From positions 4,352,829 through 4,416,828 of the forward strand of contig VZRN01004407.1 of NCBI GenBank assembly GCA_013397935.1: 64,000 bases of DNA. Reading direction: 5' to 3'. This document shows positions 38,611-51,802 of this stretch, piece after piece; position 1 is the stretch's first letter; each line of letters begins with the position of its first letter. A model generated the notes under the pieces. It saw nothing but the letters and a program-made list of their open reading frames with translations. It was not told the origin of the DNA and did no database searches. The stretch is from Dasyornis broadbenti (Eukaryota > Chordata > Aves > Passeriformes > Dasyornithidae). The translations under genes were made by a program, and so were the position numbers.

Positions 38611-41600
38611 CACAGAAAACAGAAGACTGCACCACAGTAATTAACATTTCCTGGCAAGGAAACTAAGCGAGCTTGCTGCTGAAATGGGCTTTAAAGCATA
38701 TTTTGACATAGCACAAATGCGAGCATATGCTTGTGAGGGGGGGATGTGGCACTCACGGCAGTCGCTCCGAGAACTCGGATTGGAGCAGGAACACTCACAG
38801 CTACACAAAGTCCCATGTCCCTGAGCTCAGCTGGGGCAGGAACAGCTCCCAGCCCTCCTCCTGTGCTCTTCACACAGCATCTGGGAGCAGCTGTGGGTGG
38901 AAGGTAGAGTGTACCCCTCATGGAGCAGCTATTTTGGAGGCAACGCACCAAACTGCAGAGGTACAGCCATGAACCCTTCTGAAGCCTTCAGTTCTGGGCA
39001 CCCACCCATTATCCTCTGTCATATCCAAGATGCCTTCTGTGGGTGTATGGGGCTTCTGGGCAGTTTGGCACACGGAGAGTCCCTCAGGCCTGGCTGGAGC
39101 TGCTGGCCACTGTACTGGACTAAGGAGCTTGGTCCTGCCAAACAAGGGAAAATGAAACACCACATACAGCTGCTATCTCCAGCATCAGCTGAAACAAGGA
39201 AATGGAAGATAAATGCCTATTGTCTTCCTCCATGAGACACCTTTAGAGGACTCTAACAAACTTCAGTAGAATGAAGTCAATACAACCAATTCCTAAAAGA
39301 TTACAGTTTAACTAAGAAAGAAGAAACCCCCACGTTCTTTCTATGAAATCATAAGGAAAGGGAGGTACAGATAGGTGAACAGATTAATTAGCAGCTGGGA
39401 GATGAATATCATTATCTTAGCTACTGTAACTTAAACCAACTCAATCCCTTCTTTTGAGACCATCTACATTGCAGACTAATTATAAGCTATGTGCTAAAAG
39501 AAAGGAAGCTTTTCTTAAATGAGTTAAAACACATCCAGTGACAGTGAAAAGTCCATTAATAAAAAAAGCAAGCTGTGTATACCTTCTCTCACACAACCAA
39601 GTTTTCTTCTTTTGTACTAAGTTAAAAGAAAACTTTAGTCAAGTAAATAACATTTTATCTCAGCAAAATGGCTCCACATCAATACATCACCAAAACCCAG
39701 GAGCTTGTCTGTATGTACCCTCAGATAGAATGTAAAAACTGCTGGTGAAGACTTACCCTAAAGCTGGAAGTAGCAGGGCATGGCATATTTAACGGAAACT
39801 CAATATGGATAGAGAATCTCGGCAGGAAGGGAGAGCCTGTAACCACCCTGGCTGCTTTAGCCACTAAAGTCTTCAGAGTCAGCTGAGAGAACAGCTAGAG
39901 CACACCCTTCAGCTCAGGAATCAGCATCTTTGGCCTCTCAGGCACCTGGTTTGTATCTCATCCTAATCTCCAGTGTCAGGGAAGCTTACACTATTGTTAA
40001 CTCCCTGGCTCTTAGTTCTGTGGCGAAGACCCTATATCTAGGCAAAAGCTGAAAGATATTGTGTAACCAGGCATAAGATTTCTGTGTTTTCTTTTCATCA
40101 GAAGTGATATAAAAGTGCAAATGGATAGTACATTATGTTTTGTTCAGAGGGACATGGGTAACATGGGTAGGTAAATCTGAGCTCTCACTTCTCTTTCCCA
40201 AAAGTGTAACTAAAGCTCAGGTTATTTCTAGGTACTCCATCTCACTACTATCTTTCACTCTTGTGCAGATCATCACATGAGGGTCCTGCTGTGGCATTGA
40301 AATCAGACTCAGGAAGAGTGTCCATGTTATTTAGCCTTTGGTATGTGTCATCCAAGAAGTACCAATCTTTTTGTGAGAGCACCAGTGCGGTCCAACTATC
40401 TGGAGCAGAATTCAGTTCCGGAGTGTGTTAGAGGCTCCTTTGTGAAGTTTCTGTGAAACATGCTTTAATAATTGTGGACAATTGAACTAGATATTGTATC
40501 AAAATAAAATTCTCTGGCACGGTAGTATCTTGCTATCTACTCTTCCTATTGTCAAATTGCTTTTGGCCTGTAAAGGGCAGTTATTGGTATACACATGTTC
40601 TCAAGCTTTTCACACATCCTCCTTGTTGATTACAGATGGTTCCAAATCAAAACCTCAGGCTCCCAAACCTTGATATTTCAGATAGATTTAGAAATAAAAG
40701 AAAAAAACCCTTCATTAAATCAAAGTAATCTTTTTATTGATGAGATTAGTTATAATACAAAACTTATTCTTTGTGAGTACAATTTTTCACTCGCAGTCAA
40801 TTTTCCAGAAGTCCTGCTACTGGATGAATGACTCAAAAAGCTTTAGACTTGACAAGCACAGCCTATATGAGCAGATGGTACAAATTAAGGAAGTTGTGCT
40901 ATGTTACGTCAGCTGAGAATCTGAAGTTCAAATGTTTGTCTCTTTTTTTCATACAGCTGTATTTGATATCAGGAGCCTAAATCACAGAAATTAGCAGCAG
41001 AACTCTTACTGGTATAAGTGGAAGACTGAGATGGGCAGGACTGAATCTAATCAGGCTTGATAGAAGTAATCTGTCACAAAAGTGAATAAAATTAACAAGC
41101 ACATGAGCAAGATGAGACTTATAAGGGAAGAGCAAAGCCATGGGTGGTTCTAACTTCACTTGGTGGAGCACTGCATGATCAAAACTTGCTCTAAATTTTA
41201 GGAAATTATATTCCAACGAGCTGGTACAAAATATATCTGTACTGTTAAGTGGATCAAGACATTATGGTGTTAGTCATACTGACAAGGTTTTGTTACCCTT
41301 ATGGTGATCTCTAGGAGAAAGAATGTTTGCCTGCAGAGGAGATAAGACAGTAAAACTGCTCTGCTCTTTTAGTGCTGTGATTCAGCGGTCAGGAGCTATT
41401 TCCACTACTGAGAAGTTCAGGTCCAACAAAAATCCTCTGGCAGTCTCTGTTAGTGACTTCATGATAGCTTCAGACAAAGCCTTTTGCTCAAGATAGGATA
41501 TGAATTGAAGCAATCTGGTGAAGAAAAACATTCAGTCAGTATTCAATACAAGTGCAAATTTAAAAGTGTCCCCCCCACCAGATATATTTTAATGAATGCA

Positions 41601-43739
41601 TAGTTACAGAGTGACTATGTTATCTCATCGTTTTCTTGTGTCATTAACAGAGAAGAGAGTTTCAAAAAAGTGTCCCCACAGAAATCTTATTCATATGTTT
41701 TATTATATGTTCCAGCACGGGCACCACTTTAGTTTAATGGTATGTTGGATGATGGTACAAATTTATAGCCAAAGGTTTACATCACAGACAGCTGGAATGA
41801 ATAACAATAAATTAATTTAAAGTGCTACAAAAGTGCTCCCCATAGTATGCAGTGCTTATGTGCTCAAGACTAATAATTTATAAATGCACGTCTTTTATAA
41901 TACTGATCTAAAGTCCTGAAAGCAGCTAGTTAAAAAGCAGTCACATGACATAAATTAATTTTATTAATATTTCAAATGCATGATTAGGGTGGGCACCATG
42001 GTCATTAGCATTAGATAGCTTTCATTTATGACCAAGTGCAATGAAGCAATAGCCAGACACAGAGACCAGCTAAGCAATGGCAAACAACCATTGGGAGTCC
42101 TGGGCTCATTCCATGCTGCTCCTTCTTCCACGTGCTCTTTATAAGCCAGAGATCATCACAGCTATGGCTGTTTCCCTTCCTTTTGCTGCTCTGTTGTGTG
42201 TATCACATCAGATACTCAGAAGGCCTGAAGAATAAAAAGATGTGCTCCTGAGTGCAGCCAGAAGCAGCTGTGCACCCTTACATGGCTTTTCTTCCATCCC
42301 AGACACCGAACAGCAAGGGTGCAGAAGGCAGTGAGGGGCCAAAGGAGCTGTAACCCCTGCCCTCATTACACCAGCAGTGCTAATCTCAACACTGAGTGAA
42401 TAAAAATTCCTGTACAAATTTTTGCTTGGATGGCGTAGATTAACTTTGAAGCATTTTCCTTGCTTTGGGAGGACACATTTGTGGTTCTGTTTCAGGGAAT
42501 AAGACAGAAGTGATGCCTCCAGGCAAACAAGTATTTGCAGTAAAGCGTTGTGGAGACTAAGGATAGGGGCAGGCCATAAGCTTCCGTTTTGGTGCACAGG
42601 ACTATTGTTTTGCTAGTGTAATCCAATGTCTCTCTGCAATCCTCCATAGTGAAAGAGTATATTCACTATTACTAGTGAGGGTAAAAAGAGCAACCAACTC
42701 AAATAACTTGGGTAATGTTGTGTCATTTTCCCCAGTGCAGCTCTCTGGCATCCCTCACTGCAGGGATGTCACTTGCCTTAATACCACTCCAGGCAAATTT
42801 GGCTGCTTCTCACTTTTCTTGGTGAAAATAATTTACTTCTTAAATGCAGAGTTATTAATCTCAGGTTATAGAAGGAGTGTTTCATGCTGAAAGAAGGATC
42901 ATGAATAATTTCTGTGTCCCTTCTTCTGGGCCATTGCCATATATTAGACTACATATTTGAGTCTTGGCAGATTGAAAAAATGTGCACCACAATCAACCCA
43001 TTCACTTTGGTGGTTCTTTAGCAAAGGAAGTGGAGCAAGACACAAAGTGGGCAGAAGTATCTGGTCCCTCCACCCTCTCTTTTTAAAGAAAAGAAAGCTG
43101 CTTGTGCTACACAGAATTCAAGGTCCTAAGTTACAATTCCTGATTAACTTTTTTTAGTATCACAAACCTTTGCAAATTCATACTCTCTCTCATATTCCTT
43201 TCTGGCTGTCTTTGAAAGTACTTTGTAATGTAACACATTTTTCCAGAGGTCAGTGGGGACATATTTGCATTTTGATACACTTTAAATTTTTGCCTGCAGC
43301 ACGCCACTCAAATGCGCTGTGCTAATCAGAAGACTGTAATGATCTCCTACATACTTCAAGTGGGTGGCTGCACATACAAAAACACCTCAAAATGCAAAAT
43401 TCGTGAGGGAGCAATACACAGTAAAGATAAATAAATAAACACAAAAAAAGGGACGATGCTGGCAAAAGCAGTTTGGATTTGTAAGCTGAGGGTTCTGCCT
43501 GAAATAAGCAGCTAATGTGTTTATGTGTACCACTGAAGTGATAAGGGGATTCGGGGGACTCCCGCCTCAGCCAGCTGCACTGGTGGACTGCAGGTTTCTC
43601 TGAGCAGATCACTTGTATGTCAATGTACCCAGATGAGGCATAAGCATTTCTGAAGGCTTTTTATATCATCAGTGATACCTCATGTTCTGAACAATCCAAA
43701 TCCAAGATTAGGCAGGATCTAGGAAAATGGGACAGCCCC

Positions 43740-43751
43740 AACGCATGCGTT
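43740..43751. repeat. 12-bp perfect palindrome, AACGCATGCGTT
   Basis: The sequence is its own reverse complement, with a CGCATGCG core of alternating purines and pyrimidines containing two CpGs. It resembles half of an NRF1-type or a Z-DNA-prone element, isolated in CpG-poor surroundings. Confidence 0.7.
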
Positions 43752-44022
43752 TAGTCTCTGTGGAGGTCTTTTATTTTTAGCAGTAATGATAGGTTTACAC
43801 ACAAATTTGCCTGCCCAAAGTAAGGGGGTATGTGAAGCTGTACAGGAGAGAAAAAAACTCACAGAACTCAAGAGATTGTTTATTAAAAATAGTTTTTTCT
43901 TAAGCATGATTATCTTTGACAGATAGAGTTGTAAGAAAACCTGAGCACTTCCTCAGTAACCACGACATCAGGAGAAAAACTCTCGATAAGCAGATGTTGC
44001 TTAGGCAGCGATCAGCCAGGCA

Positions 44023-44118
44023 GTGTGTGTGTGTGTTTGTGTGTGTGAGGAGGGGGAGAGGGATGGAGGGAGAGCCAGGCAGGCAAGTATTAAGGCACTG
44101 TGGTGAGTGTGTGTGTGT
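44023..44118 (+). repeat. Two (TG)n microsatellites around a GA-rich spacer
   Basis: GT dinucleotides run from 44023 to 44048 with one T insertion, and again at about 44105-44118. Between them lies a GAGGGGGAGAGG-type purine tract. These are ordinary dinucleotide repeats, probably variable in length. Confidence 0.85.
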
Positions 44119-46639
44119 CTGCAAAGGATGGCAAATTTTGTGTGAGAAAATGACACATGAGCAAAACCGAGCTGCTCCGCTGAGTACTTTGTATGTATTT
44201 TTAAGAGAAAGCAACAAGAAGAAACCAGGGGAGAGAGACTGAAAAGACAAGGCAGGAATGATCAGGCAATTGCGTGTCTGGGCTAACAGCAGCATAAGGC
44301 AAGAAATCCAGGCATCAGGGAAATCATTTAAAGCCATATTGATTCGTTTTGGAGGTGAGAAAAAGCAGATGCACTCAGCTACTACGGAATGGCTCTGACA
44401 GCAGCTACAGCTGCTTGATTTTACTTATTTTTTTTAACGAGTTTCATTCAGAGAAAGCTGGCACTGTAAACCCAAAACCAGTCTGCACCCCTCACCACAT
44501 CACCTCTTCCCCCAGCAACTGAAGCTGCCATCAAAGCCTGTCCCAGCCAGGCAGAACCTCCAGCCAGCCAATTCAACCCTCAGGCAATGCCAGAATGGAA
44601 GAGGGAGAGAGGGGGACAGAGGGAAGGCAGGGGATCAATTGTCAAAGTTCAGCAGCTCTGGCCATTTGCAGTGAGCTGGGAGTGCTTGGAGGCAGGTTCA
44701 GAGCCCATCCATCTCCACGACAGACAGCAGCTCTCCCCCGGGAACACTGTGTGGCCCCTGTCCTCGGCAGCACGCAAGGCAAGGCGACAGAGCAGAGGAG
44801 GATCCAGTTCTGTGTGGTGCTGCTCCTTGCATCTAGAAAATAGGAGGTGAATTGCACATGACATGGGAAAACAAGTGGGTTTAGTATTCTATAGGAAACC
44901 CTATGTTTTGGGGAAAGAAAGGGTGGGGATTTCTACATGGAAATACTATCAGGTGTTGCCTGGACTGCTTAAAGCAAGCAAGTAAAGCAAACACTGTGTG
45001 AGGCTAGGCCTTTGCTCTTTAGATTTGAACTGGTACCTTAATTCAGCTGGTCCTTCATCTATTTATCCTAAGATATAATTATAGAATGAATATAGGGACA
45101 CTGCGGCTGAGATCTTCAAAATACTGCTTCTCTGGAAGCCAGATACCAGTGAAGGTCTGCCCTAGGTGACTTATCCTCAGTCACAGAGTGAACCTGATCC
45201 TTAGCCAAGGCTTCTGAATCTACCCCCAGACTGAGATTTTACTCATGCAATCAGCTTGTTCACTGTGAAGTGTGGGTTCAGACCTAAAAAATTCAGTTCA
45301 AACTTCATTCACAGTTACAGCATGCAGTTTGAAATTTTCATTTTCTGTTTAAAAAGAAACCAAACCCCACAACAGTGAGGGTAAGGGATGCTCAGGAAGG
45401 TTTCTTTAAGAATAAAGGTGGTACTGTTTTATTTAATCTGACATGAAATTTGATATAGTTTATTTTTTTCTGGAAACCAAAACTGAGGTGCTCTTCTGAA
45501 TTAAGCCCCAATTACTCTCATAGCCCCTCAGATACTGTCCTGTCCTTCCTGTCTTCTGCTCCCAGAACCTCAAGTGTAACCAGGTAGGGATGTGTATGTG
45601 TGTGCTCACTGGCTTGGTCTTTCACAAACATCTGCTGACGAACATCTTATCTGTATGAATTGTGAGTTTGGCATAAGGCAGATCAGAAAAATTCCATTAG
45701 GACAGTTTTCCTAAAGAAGACAGCTTTCAGGTAGACGGAATGCTTTGTAACAATATCAAATTCCACTTTTCCATAACAAATGGGTATTCTGGTCAAAATT
45801 TGATACTCACTTCACTCAAGGTGCATAAAAAGGAGTAGAACTTTTTTACTGCAAATGAAAAAAAAATTCTTTTGTTTTGTCAGTGAAAAAACAATCAAAC
45901 TTAGTCCTAACTGGCACTAACTCACATTTTTTATTGGCTACACTGAGGAGTGTAAATACAGAGTAACTTCCTCAGCCTCCTTCAAGTTACTTTGACTTAC
46001 CCTGTTGCAAATAAGTTTGAAATCTCAGTCTGTGTAATTGGTTCTTGTGATGAATATCTTTAACTTCTATGTATATACATACAGAGAAAAAACTTAACAA
46101 AACCCCCAGAGCAACCCAAACCAAGAGGCTTCATGGATTCCGTGTCAGAATTGCTACTGAGAGTTCCAACTCCCTGTGGATTTGGTTTCAGTACTACTGG
46201 TTAGAACATGTCAAAACGTGTAAATTTATAATTAAAAGTAAAACCATACAGCCAAGTATTTAAAATAATTTACAGCTATATTTTTATCAGCTATAATTTG
46301 AAAATTATCAGTGTTGCGCAGAACACTGGCTCAATTTTAAAGTTTAGGTATACCTTCCAGTAAATTAAACATACCTTAAAATATCTTTAGATCTGATGAC
46401 TTAGTAATTTAACAGCATCTTATCAATACTGAAACATCTTTATAACTCTTCAGATTTATTTTTTTAAATGTGTAGACCAACACATTTTCTTTGTCACTTG
46501 CCAAAAAAATTAATCCTTTACTTTAGACAAAAAACCAAAAATTGCCAAGAGATAGGGTGAGTGTCTTGCCTTCAGAAAACCACAAACCATTCCCACAGAA
46601 ACCAAGCACAGGGTAAAAAGTCTTTGTATTACTGGAAGC

Positions 46640-46960
46640 ACTTCAGGATCTGGAGAATGAGTCAATGGTAGTTCCACTGCATGGATTCAAGTGGAGAATT
46701 TGGTTATTAATATGCAAATGCTACTTTTTATTTTTAATTCAGCTGGTTTGCAGCAGGCCAGATCACTTCATCTAAAAGTATCAATTAAAATGATCACGAG
46801 AGTTGCACTACTTTACTGTGACAGGTATCAGCTTGAGCAGGCTCTCTTGTAATTGGCTGTTAATTCTTTTCCAAAGGGGTGCCAATTTTCTAGATCTGAT
46901 AAATAACTAAGTTGGGGTAATTCTGTTTTCCAAGGCAAATAAATAAAGTGAAGAAAACAG
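46640..46960. promoter_or_regulatory. Candidate conserved noncoding element (enhancer-like)
   Basis: A repeat-free block has TATTAATATGCAAAT at 46705-46719, including the perfect octamer ATGCAAAT at 46712-46719, then ATCAATTAAAATGATCA near 46779-46795 and TTGTAATTGGCTGTTAATTC near 46847-46866. This combination of POU octamer and homeodomain cores is common in developmental enhancers. Only motif density supports the call. Confidence 0.27.
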
Positions 46961-48179
46961 TATGAGGGCAAATTCATCCTTAGTGTAAACTCACTGACTT
47001 TAGTGGTATTACACAGGAAATACTTGCAGATTGGGGTTTCTTATGCAAAAACTGACATGAATTGTGCCTAATAAGAAAGTACCTTAAATCATGCCTTGGG
47101 CAAAATAGCTCAGTTAATCCCAAAATGTTGCTGCAAGAAAATTCCTTCCGTTCCAGGGTTTTCTAGGGGAGTTACAAGGCATGTTACATAGCCAAGCTTT
47201 TCCAAGGAATTTAAATAATTTCTTTTTTTGATTCAGATCAGCCTACTATTTTTGTGAAGCATTTTATTGGTTAATTTTCATATCTTTCTCCCTCCCAGCC
47301 ACAAACCAAATAGATTTACAAGGTTACTTACTGCAAAACTTCACAGCTTTTTCAGTCAGCTTTTGCATACATTACAGAAATGCCAATTCTGCTTCCTTGT
47401 CTGAAAGCCTCTAAAATAATCTGGATCCCCTTGTAATTCTGCTTGTATGAAGTCAGGGAACATTTCCCTAGAGTTACATGAGCACTAAATAACACAGTTA
47501 CCCAGAAAAAAAAATATATATATTTATTTCAGTATATAATAAAACCAAATGAGAATTAAGTGAAAATGGCCAGTGTAATGAAATGTTGGCACTCAATCAG
47601 AAGTTAGGTGCCGAGTTTTACTTTCACCTTCCTGCCCTACCCTTTCTAAAATTCTGTGAGAGAAAAAAACCACTGAGATGACAATATTGAAATAAAACCC
47701 AAAACATTTCAGAAAAATCTCTGCTGTGATTTTTTCCCTTGTAATTGACACATATATTGGTAAATGTTTTTGACAAAATGATGTTTACAGGCAAAAAGGG
47801 TTCTGTTAAATAACTTTCAGCCAGCTTTCTAAAGCAACATTGCTGTGAAAAAAAAAATAAAAAAAATTCCTTCCCAATGTGGTTGTCAGTGTGGTGTGAC
47901 CATGCCCATTTATGAGTAACCCTTGAGCCCAATACTTTCAGGTTTGCCCCAGTGCTGAGTGACTGCTTTCTTTCTCACTGATTGCCTTCACTTCTGAAGA
48001 TGGCAGTTCTCACATGAACAGAGCAACCTGCTCCCTGTTCCCTTCACAGCCCTTCCATGTGCAGCCACAAAAGTCCACTCCGCTTTGCTGGTGATGTGCA
48101 ACACACCAGCCCTGCCTGCAGTGCTGGCAGTCTGAAATATTGCTGAGTAGGGGCAGCAGGAGCTGGATCTTAATGATTT

Positions 48180-48660
48180 GCCCCCTCCCAATCATTTGGG
48201 TTCATTGATTTCACTAATTAAATATGCATTCCACTTCACCATTATTCCCAATGATCACATTTAATCTCAATGACAGGGCCAGAGACATGGGGGCCTTTGC
48301 TTACAAACCGCTTTTGCAAGCCCTGCTGCTCTGTAGGGGCTCCTGGATGCCTCCAGGTATTACTCCAGTGCTGTTTGGCTACATCCTCCTTTCCTCATCG
48401 AACTGTTTTCCCCTACGTATTCAGGCCTCTCTTCCTTTCAATTGAGCCTTCCAGCTTAGCTTTAGAGGGCTGGAGCTGCAGCTCTGTCTGACAGCCGTGT
48501 ATGTAAAGCTGATTTATTTGGCTGCTGTGGCACTGCGCCAGGGAAGAGGCCGTCTGAATGGTGAAGCTGTTAGGAAACTAATTGCATGATGGACTGCAGT
48601 TACAGGAGATTCTTTACTGTTTGCTTCATCTAATCACATTTGCTACCAAGGATTTTTCTT
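48180..48660. promoter_or_regulatory. Candidate conserved noncoding element (enhancer-like)
   Basis: CTAATTAAATATGCAT at about 48214-48229 and CTAATTGCATGATGG at about 48578-48592 are homeodomain/POU-like phrases in a repeat-free block, with ATTGATTT and CAATGATCACA words between CC-rich spacers. It lies about 1.2 kb right of the previous candidate, as clustered enhancers often do. This is inferred from motif content alone, and two GC-richer frames in the middle (48224-48491) are shadows of composition. Confidence 0.25.
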
Positions 48661-49047
48661 GTTTGCCCCTTTTCCCTTGCTTGAATTGGAAGAATACCAG
48701 GTTTACACCCGGGATGGGCTTGGCTGATTGGTTCCCAAGCTTGTATTACTAAGCTTGTTGGTCCCTTCATTTGTTAAAAAGACTCAAATACTGTCACTGC
48801 TGTGAGTGTTCCCTTGCTTTCTCATCTCAGACTGGAAGGCTTTGAACTTGCCAAGCTCTAAGTTCAGCATTCTGTGTTTGTTCTTCTTGTGCTGATGAAG
48901 TCACTAATCTCTAAATGAAAGGCAGGGAGCTGTTTGGGTTAGCAATTTCATCATCTTCAACAGAGAAAACAGAAAGCCTTGCAATACAGGTAGGTTAACA
49001 AGAAAACGATTTCCCTCTGCCTTGCTTTCAAATGTCTTTCTGAACAG

Positions 49048-49267
49048 CGAGTCTGAACTGAAACCTTGGGTTGCAAAATACGAGACTATGGAAAGAGTAA
49101 AATCAGAGAAGAACTGTGTGCCACCAGATCACCTTTTTTTGGGCCATGCTCCATTTCTTTGCAAGCGAATACATGTCGTTAGGCATTTACCTGACAGAAA
49201 AGCAGCCACACTGCTGCTTGTCTTTACTGTTTCTACCCAGAGAAGAAGTGTTGGTAAACGGCGTCCC
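49048..49267 (+). other. Weak exon candidate, unknown product
   Basis: TGTCTTTCTGAACAG ending at 49047 resembles a 3' splice site. The following frame is open for more than 70 codons, and its first 28 are charged and protein-like (ESELKPWVAKYETMERV, then KSEKNCVPPDH). The later part looks less convincing and ends in Arg-Lys-rich codons before TAA. No strong GT donor was found, and the family is unknown. Confidence 0.12.
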
Positions 49268-51175
49268 TAACTATAAGCTAAGTGATTTCCATCATCAAAC
49301 CACAGCTCCCTTGGGGCCAGTGCAAACCACTCCTCCCCAGTAGCACCAGATTGTCACTCTGCTTGCATGGCAGCATTGATGCTGTTTGCATGTGGTTGGT
49401 GATCACATTTTTCATTTGACAGGTTTGTGTTCATCTTCCTTATAGAGATCAGGTTCAAGTCAACATTGACTCATTCCAAACTCGAGAAACTTGAGGTGAA
49501 AACTCCGAGTGTCTCCTGATTTCACCACAAAATTTTCTCCTTATGCACTGCCTGCCTCCTGGGAGATGTGTGCTGAAGCCTGAGCCCAGACCACCTGCTG
49601 GCACGGGGGAATGGCTGCAAATGGCTTTATGGATATTTTGCAGACCCCCTTTGAAGAAATAGTTTTAGAGCCAGTATTACTCAATTCACTTTCAGGTAAC
49701 ATTTACCTGTTCCATATATGTGTCAAACTGGACATGTATCACTCAGCTTTTGATTCTTTGCTGGTGTTACTCTACCTTTTTCTTTCCATAAAACAGAATT
49801 CCTCTGCAAATGTTGGTCCTTATGCCTGTTCCTTTCTTTTTGAGGCCAAGGGAAAGTCTCCCAGAAACTTCACTGAGCAGTGAACCACATCTGCTAAATT
49901 TCAATTGTCAGGGCAATTTCCTCCCCTCCTTCATGGTCTCAAAGAGCAAAGGCATATCGGAAGGTGGGTGCTTGCAGCAGCCTGCCTGAGCTCTAGGAGG
50001 TGCTCCCTCTCAACAGCCGAGAACTCCAAATAGGAGCCTGCACCCAGAGGTAACATCCAGCCAGCAAAGGGAAATGACAGCTGGAGCTCAATGCAAAAAG
50101 TCGGTCTGACAGCTTTATTACATCTTCCCAAAGAATTGTGAAGAGTGAAACTTTTGTCAGCTGAAATCTTATTTACAGCCTCTAGTGTTCTTTCTGCAAG
50201 GACAGAATAATTCTTAAACCAAAATTGGCTACAGCTTTCTCCACCTCCTAAGGTGGAGTCACTAGTAAGAGCTCTGCAAGTAAAGCAATCTCAGGATGGT
50301 GCAAATTTCTACCTAGTTCCCTCATTCATGAATTTCAGCCCAAGCTTGAGGAAGTGTAGCCAATACATCATCTTAGATCTTTCCCATACACTTCCTTGTG
50401 AAGGAAGCTGCAAACCTTGCCCAGCCCCAGGCAGTCACCCTTCCTTTGCAGGCCTACATTTCTCAGCAATAATGGGCAGGATGACTTGGACAACAGCAAT
50501 AGTCACAAAACAAGATACCATTCCAGACAGTTTTCAGAACTTGGACTTCTGAGTAAGAAAGTTCTGGGGATCTAGAATTTCTGAGGAAAGTGGAAAAAAG
50601 GAAATAAAACAGGATGAGGAGTAGAGGCTTACTTTGATACACCAAATTATAAATTTTAGTGGAGAAGCAGACTCTGGTTGTCCTTGTGGCATTGCACATC
50701 AACGAGCCAGGACTGCCCTGTGATATTCTGCACAAACTAGACCTTATTTGTCTCTCCTTGCCCTAACCATGAACTTTTCAACTCAAAGAGAGACTGCGGA
50801 TTTGATAAGCAGGAAAACTATAGGGAAAAAGCTAGATCAGGAAGAAACTTATATGCTGCCTGGTGGGATCATGGTAATAGCAGATGCAGGCTTAGTGGAG
50901 CCTGAGGACATTCAGAGCATTGTAGAAACAGTATAGAAAAGAGCCGTGGCCATGCCACTGCACTTGTGGCAGCTGTGAAGAGATCAGATCAATGTAGTAG
51001 ATTTTTTTCTGTACAGTGAGTACCAACAGTACAAAATCCATGGATGTACAGAAACCCATTTTCTATTGCTTTTTTTTTCATGCATCCCCCTCCAAGCCCT
51101 TGCAGAGTTTGAGCTGCATATACCACACTCCCCCAAAAGATTAGCAGTGCTTATCTTGTGTGTGTCTGGGGAGCA

Positions 51176-51187
51176 TGCGCCAGCGCG
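51176..51187. promoter_or_regulatory. NRF1-like CpG-rich site
   Basis: TGCGCCAGCGCG has the two GCGC half-sites spaced as in the NRF1 consensus (YGCGCAYGCGCR), with one mismatch in the centre. It stands alone in CpG-depleted DNA with no CpG island around it, so function is doubtful. It is annotated because CpGs of this density are otherwise absent within about 1 kb. Confidence 0.3.
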
Positions 51188-51787
51188 CCTGGGCAGGGAG
51201 TTCTTGGCCAGCCCCCAGTCATTTTTCTGGGTCCTCCTTAAAAACAATTAGCAGCTTCCCCCTTTAACTTCAGAGGGCAGATTCAATCACAGAATAACTT
51301 TCCTGCAGTCAGTACAATTAGCAGGAATGTGCTTGACCCTGGCTTCACCTTCTCTGAAATGCAGTTCCTGGTACAAAGTGTTGCAGGGCTCTTGAGAGTG
51401 ACATGTTATGAGTAACTGGATGTCAGGATCATTGTGTGAAAACAAACAAATCCCCAAATAACTGAAATGTCCTGAACCAGAAATTGGCATAATAAAGGTG
51501 GAAATAATTCCTATCTTCACATGTTACTTCTCCTTTCTCATAATACAAAACCAATGCAGTGCACCACAGCCCTCACCCCAAACATGTTCCGTTACCTATC
51601 ATGTCTTACAAAAGCACAGCCAAAAGTTGGGGTTTAATGGCTGCTGAAATGTGGAAATGTAAATATCTACTTTCCCAGAGACAATGTCTGAAACATTTCT
51701 GGGTGCCATGAGAAAAGTGAAAACCTTTTGTTTCACACAGATTTTTCTTATGCAGCTTAATTTTTTTCTTTTTTTTTTTGCTAAGGA

Positions 51788-51802
51788 AACAACAACAACA
51801 AC
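51788..51802 (+). repeat. (AAC)5 microsatellite after a T-rich run
   Basis: Five AAC units follow a T-rich tract at about 51760-51779. It is the second AAC5 array in the window (the other is at 4137) and is an ordinary simple repeat. Confidence 0.8.

Larger units (their letters stand above)
38620..46630. other. Noncoding stretch, no gene recognised
   Basis: No coding exon, RNA gene or transposon is identified. It contains a 9-bp direct repeat (ACATGGGTA twice) near 40151-40170, a 12-bp palindrome at 43740-43751, TG repeats at 44023-44048 and 44105-44118, and a purine-rich, GC-richer patch at about 44580-44800. Open frames such as those at 42208-42597 (-) and 43900-44337 (-) have no motif, and the second is partly the antisense of the TG repeat. 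Confidence 0.6.

Noticed and set aside
43900..44337. 145-codon minus-strand frame as a coding exon
   Set aside because: Its middle is the antisense of the TG and GA repeats (Thr-His repeats), so the frame is repeat-derived.
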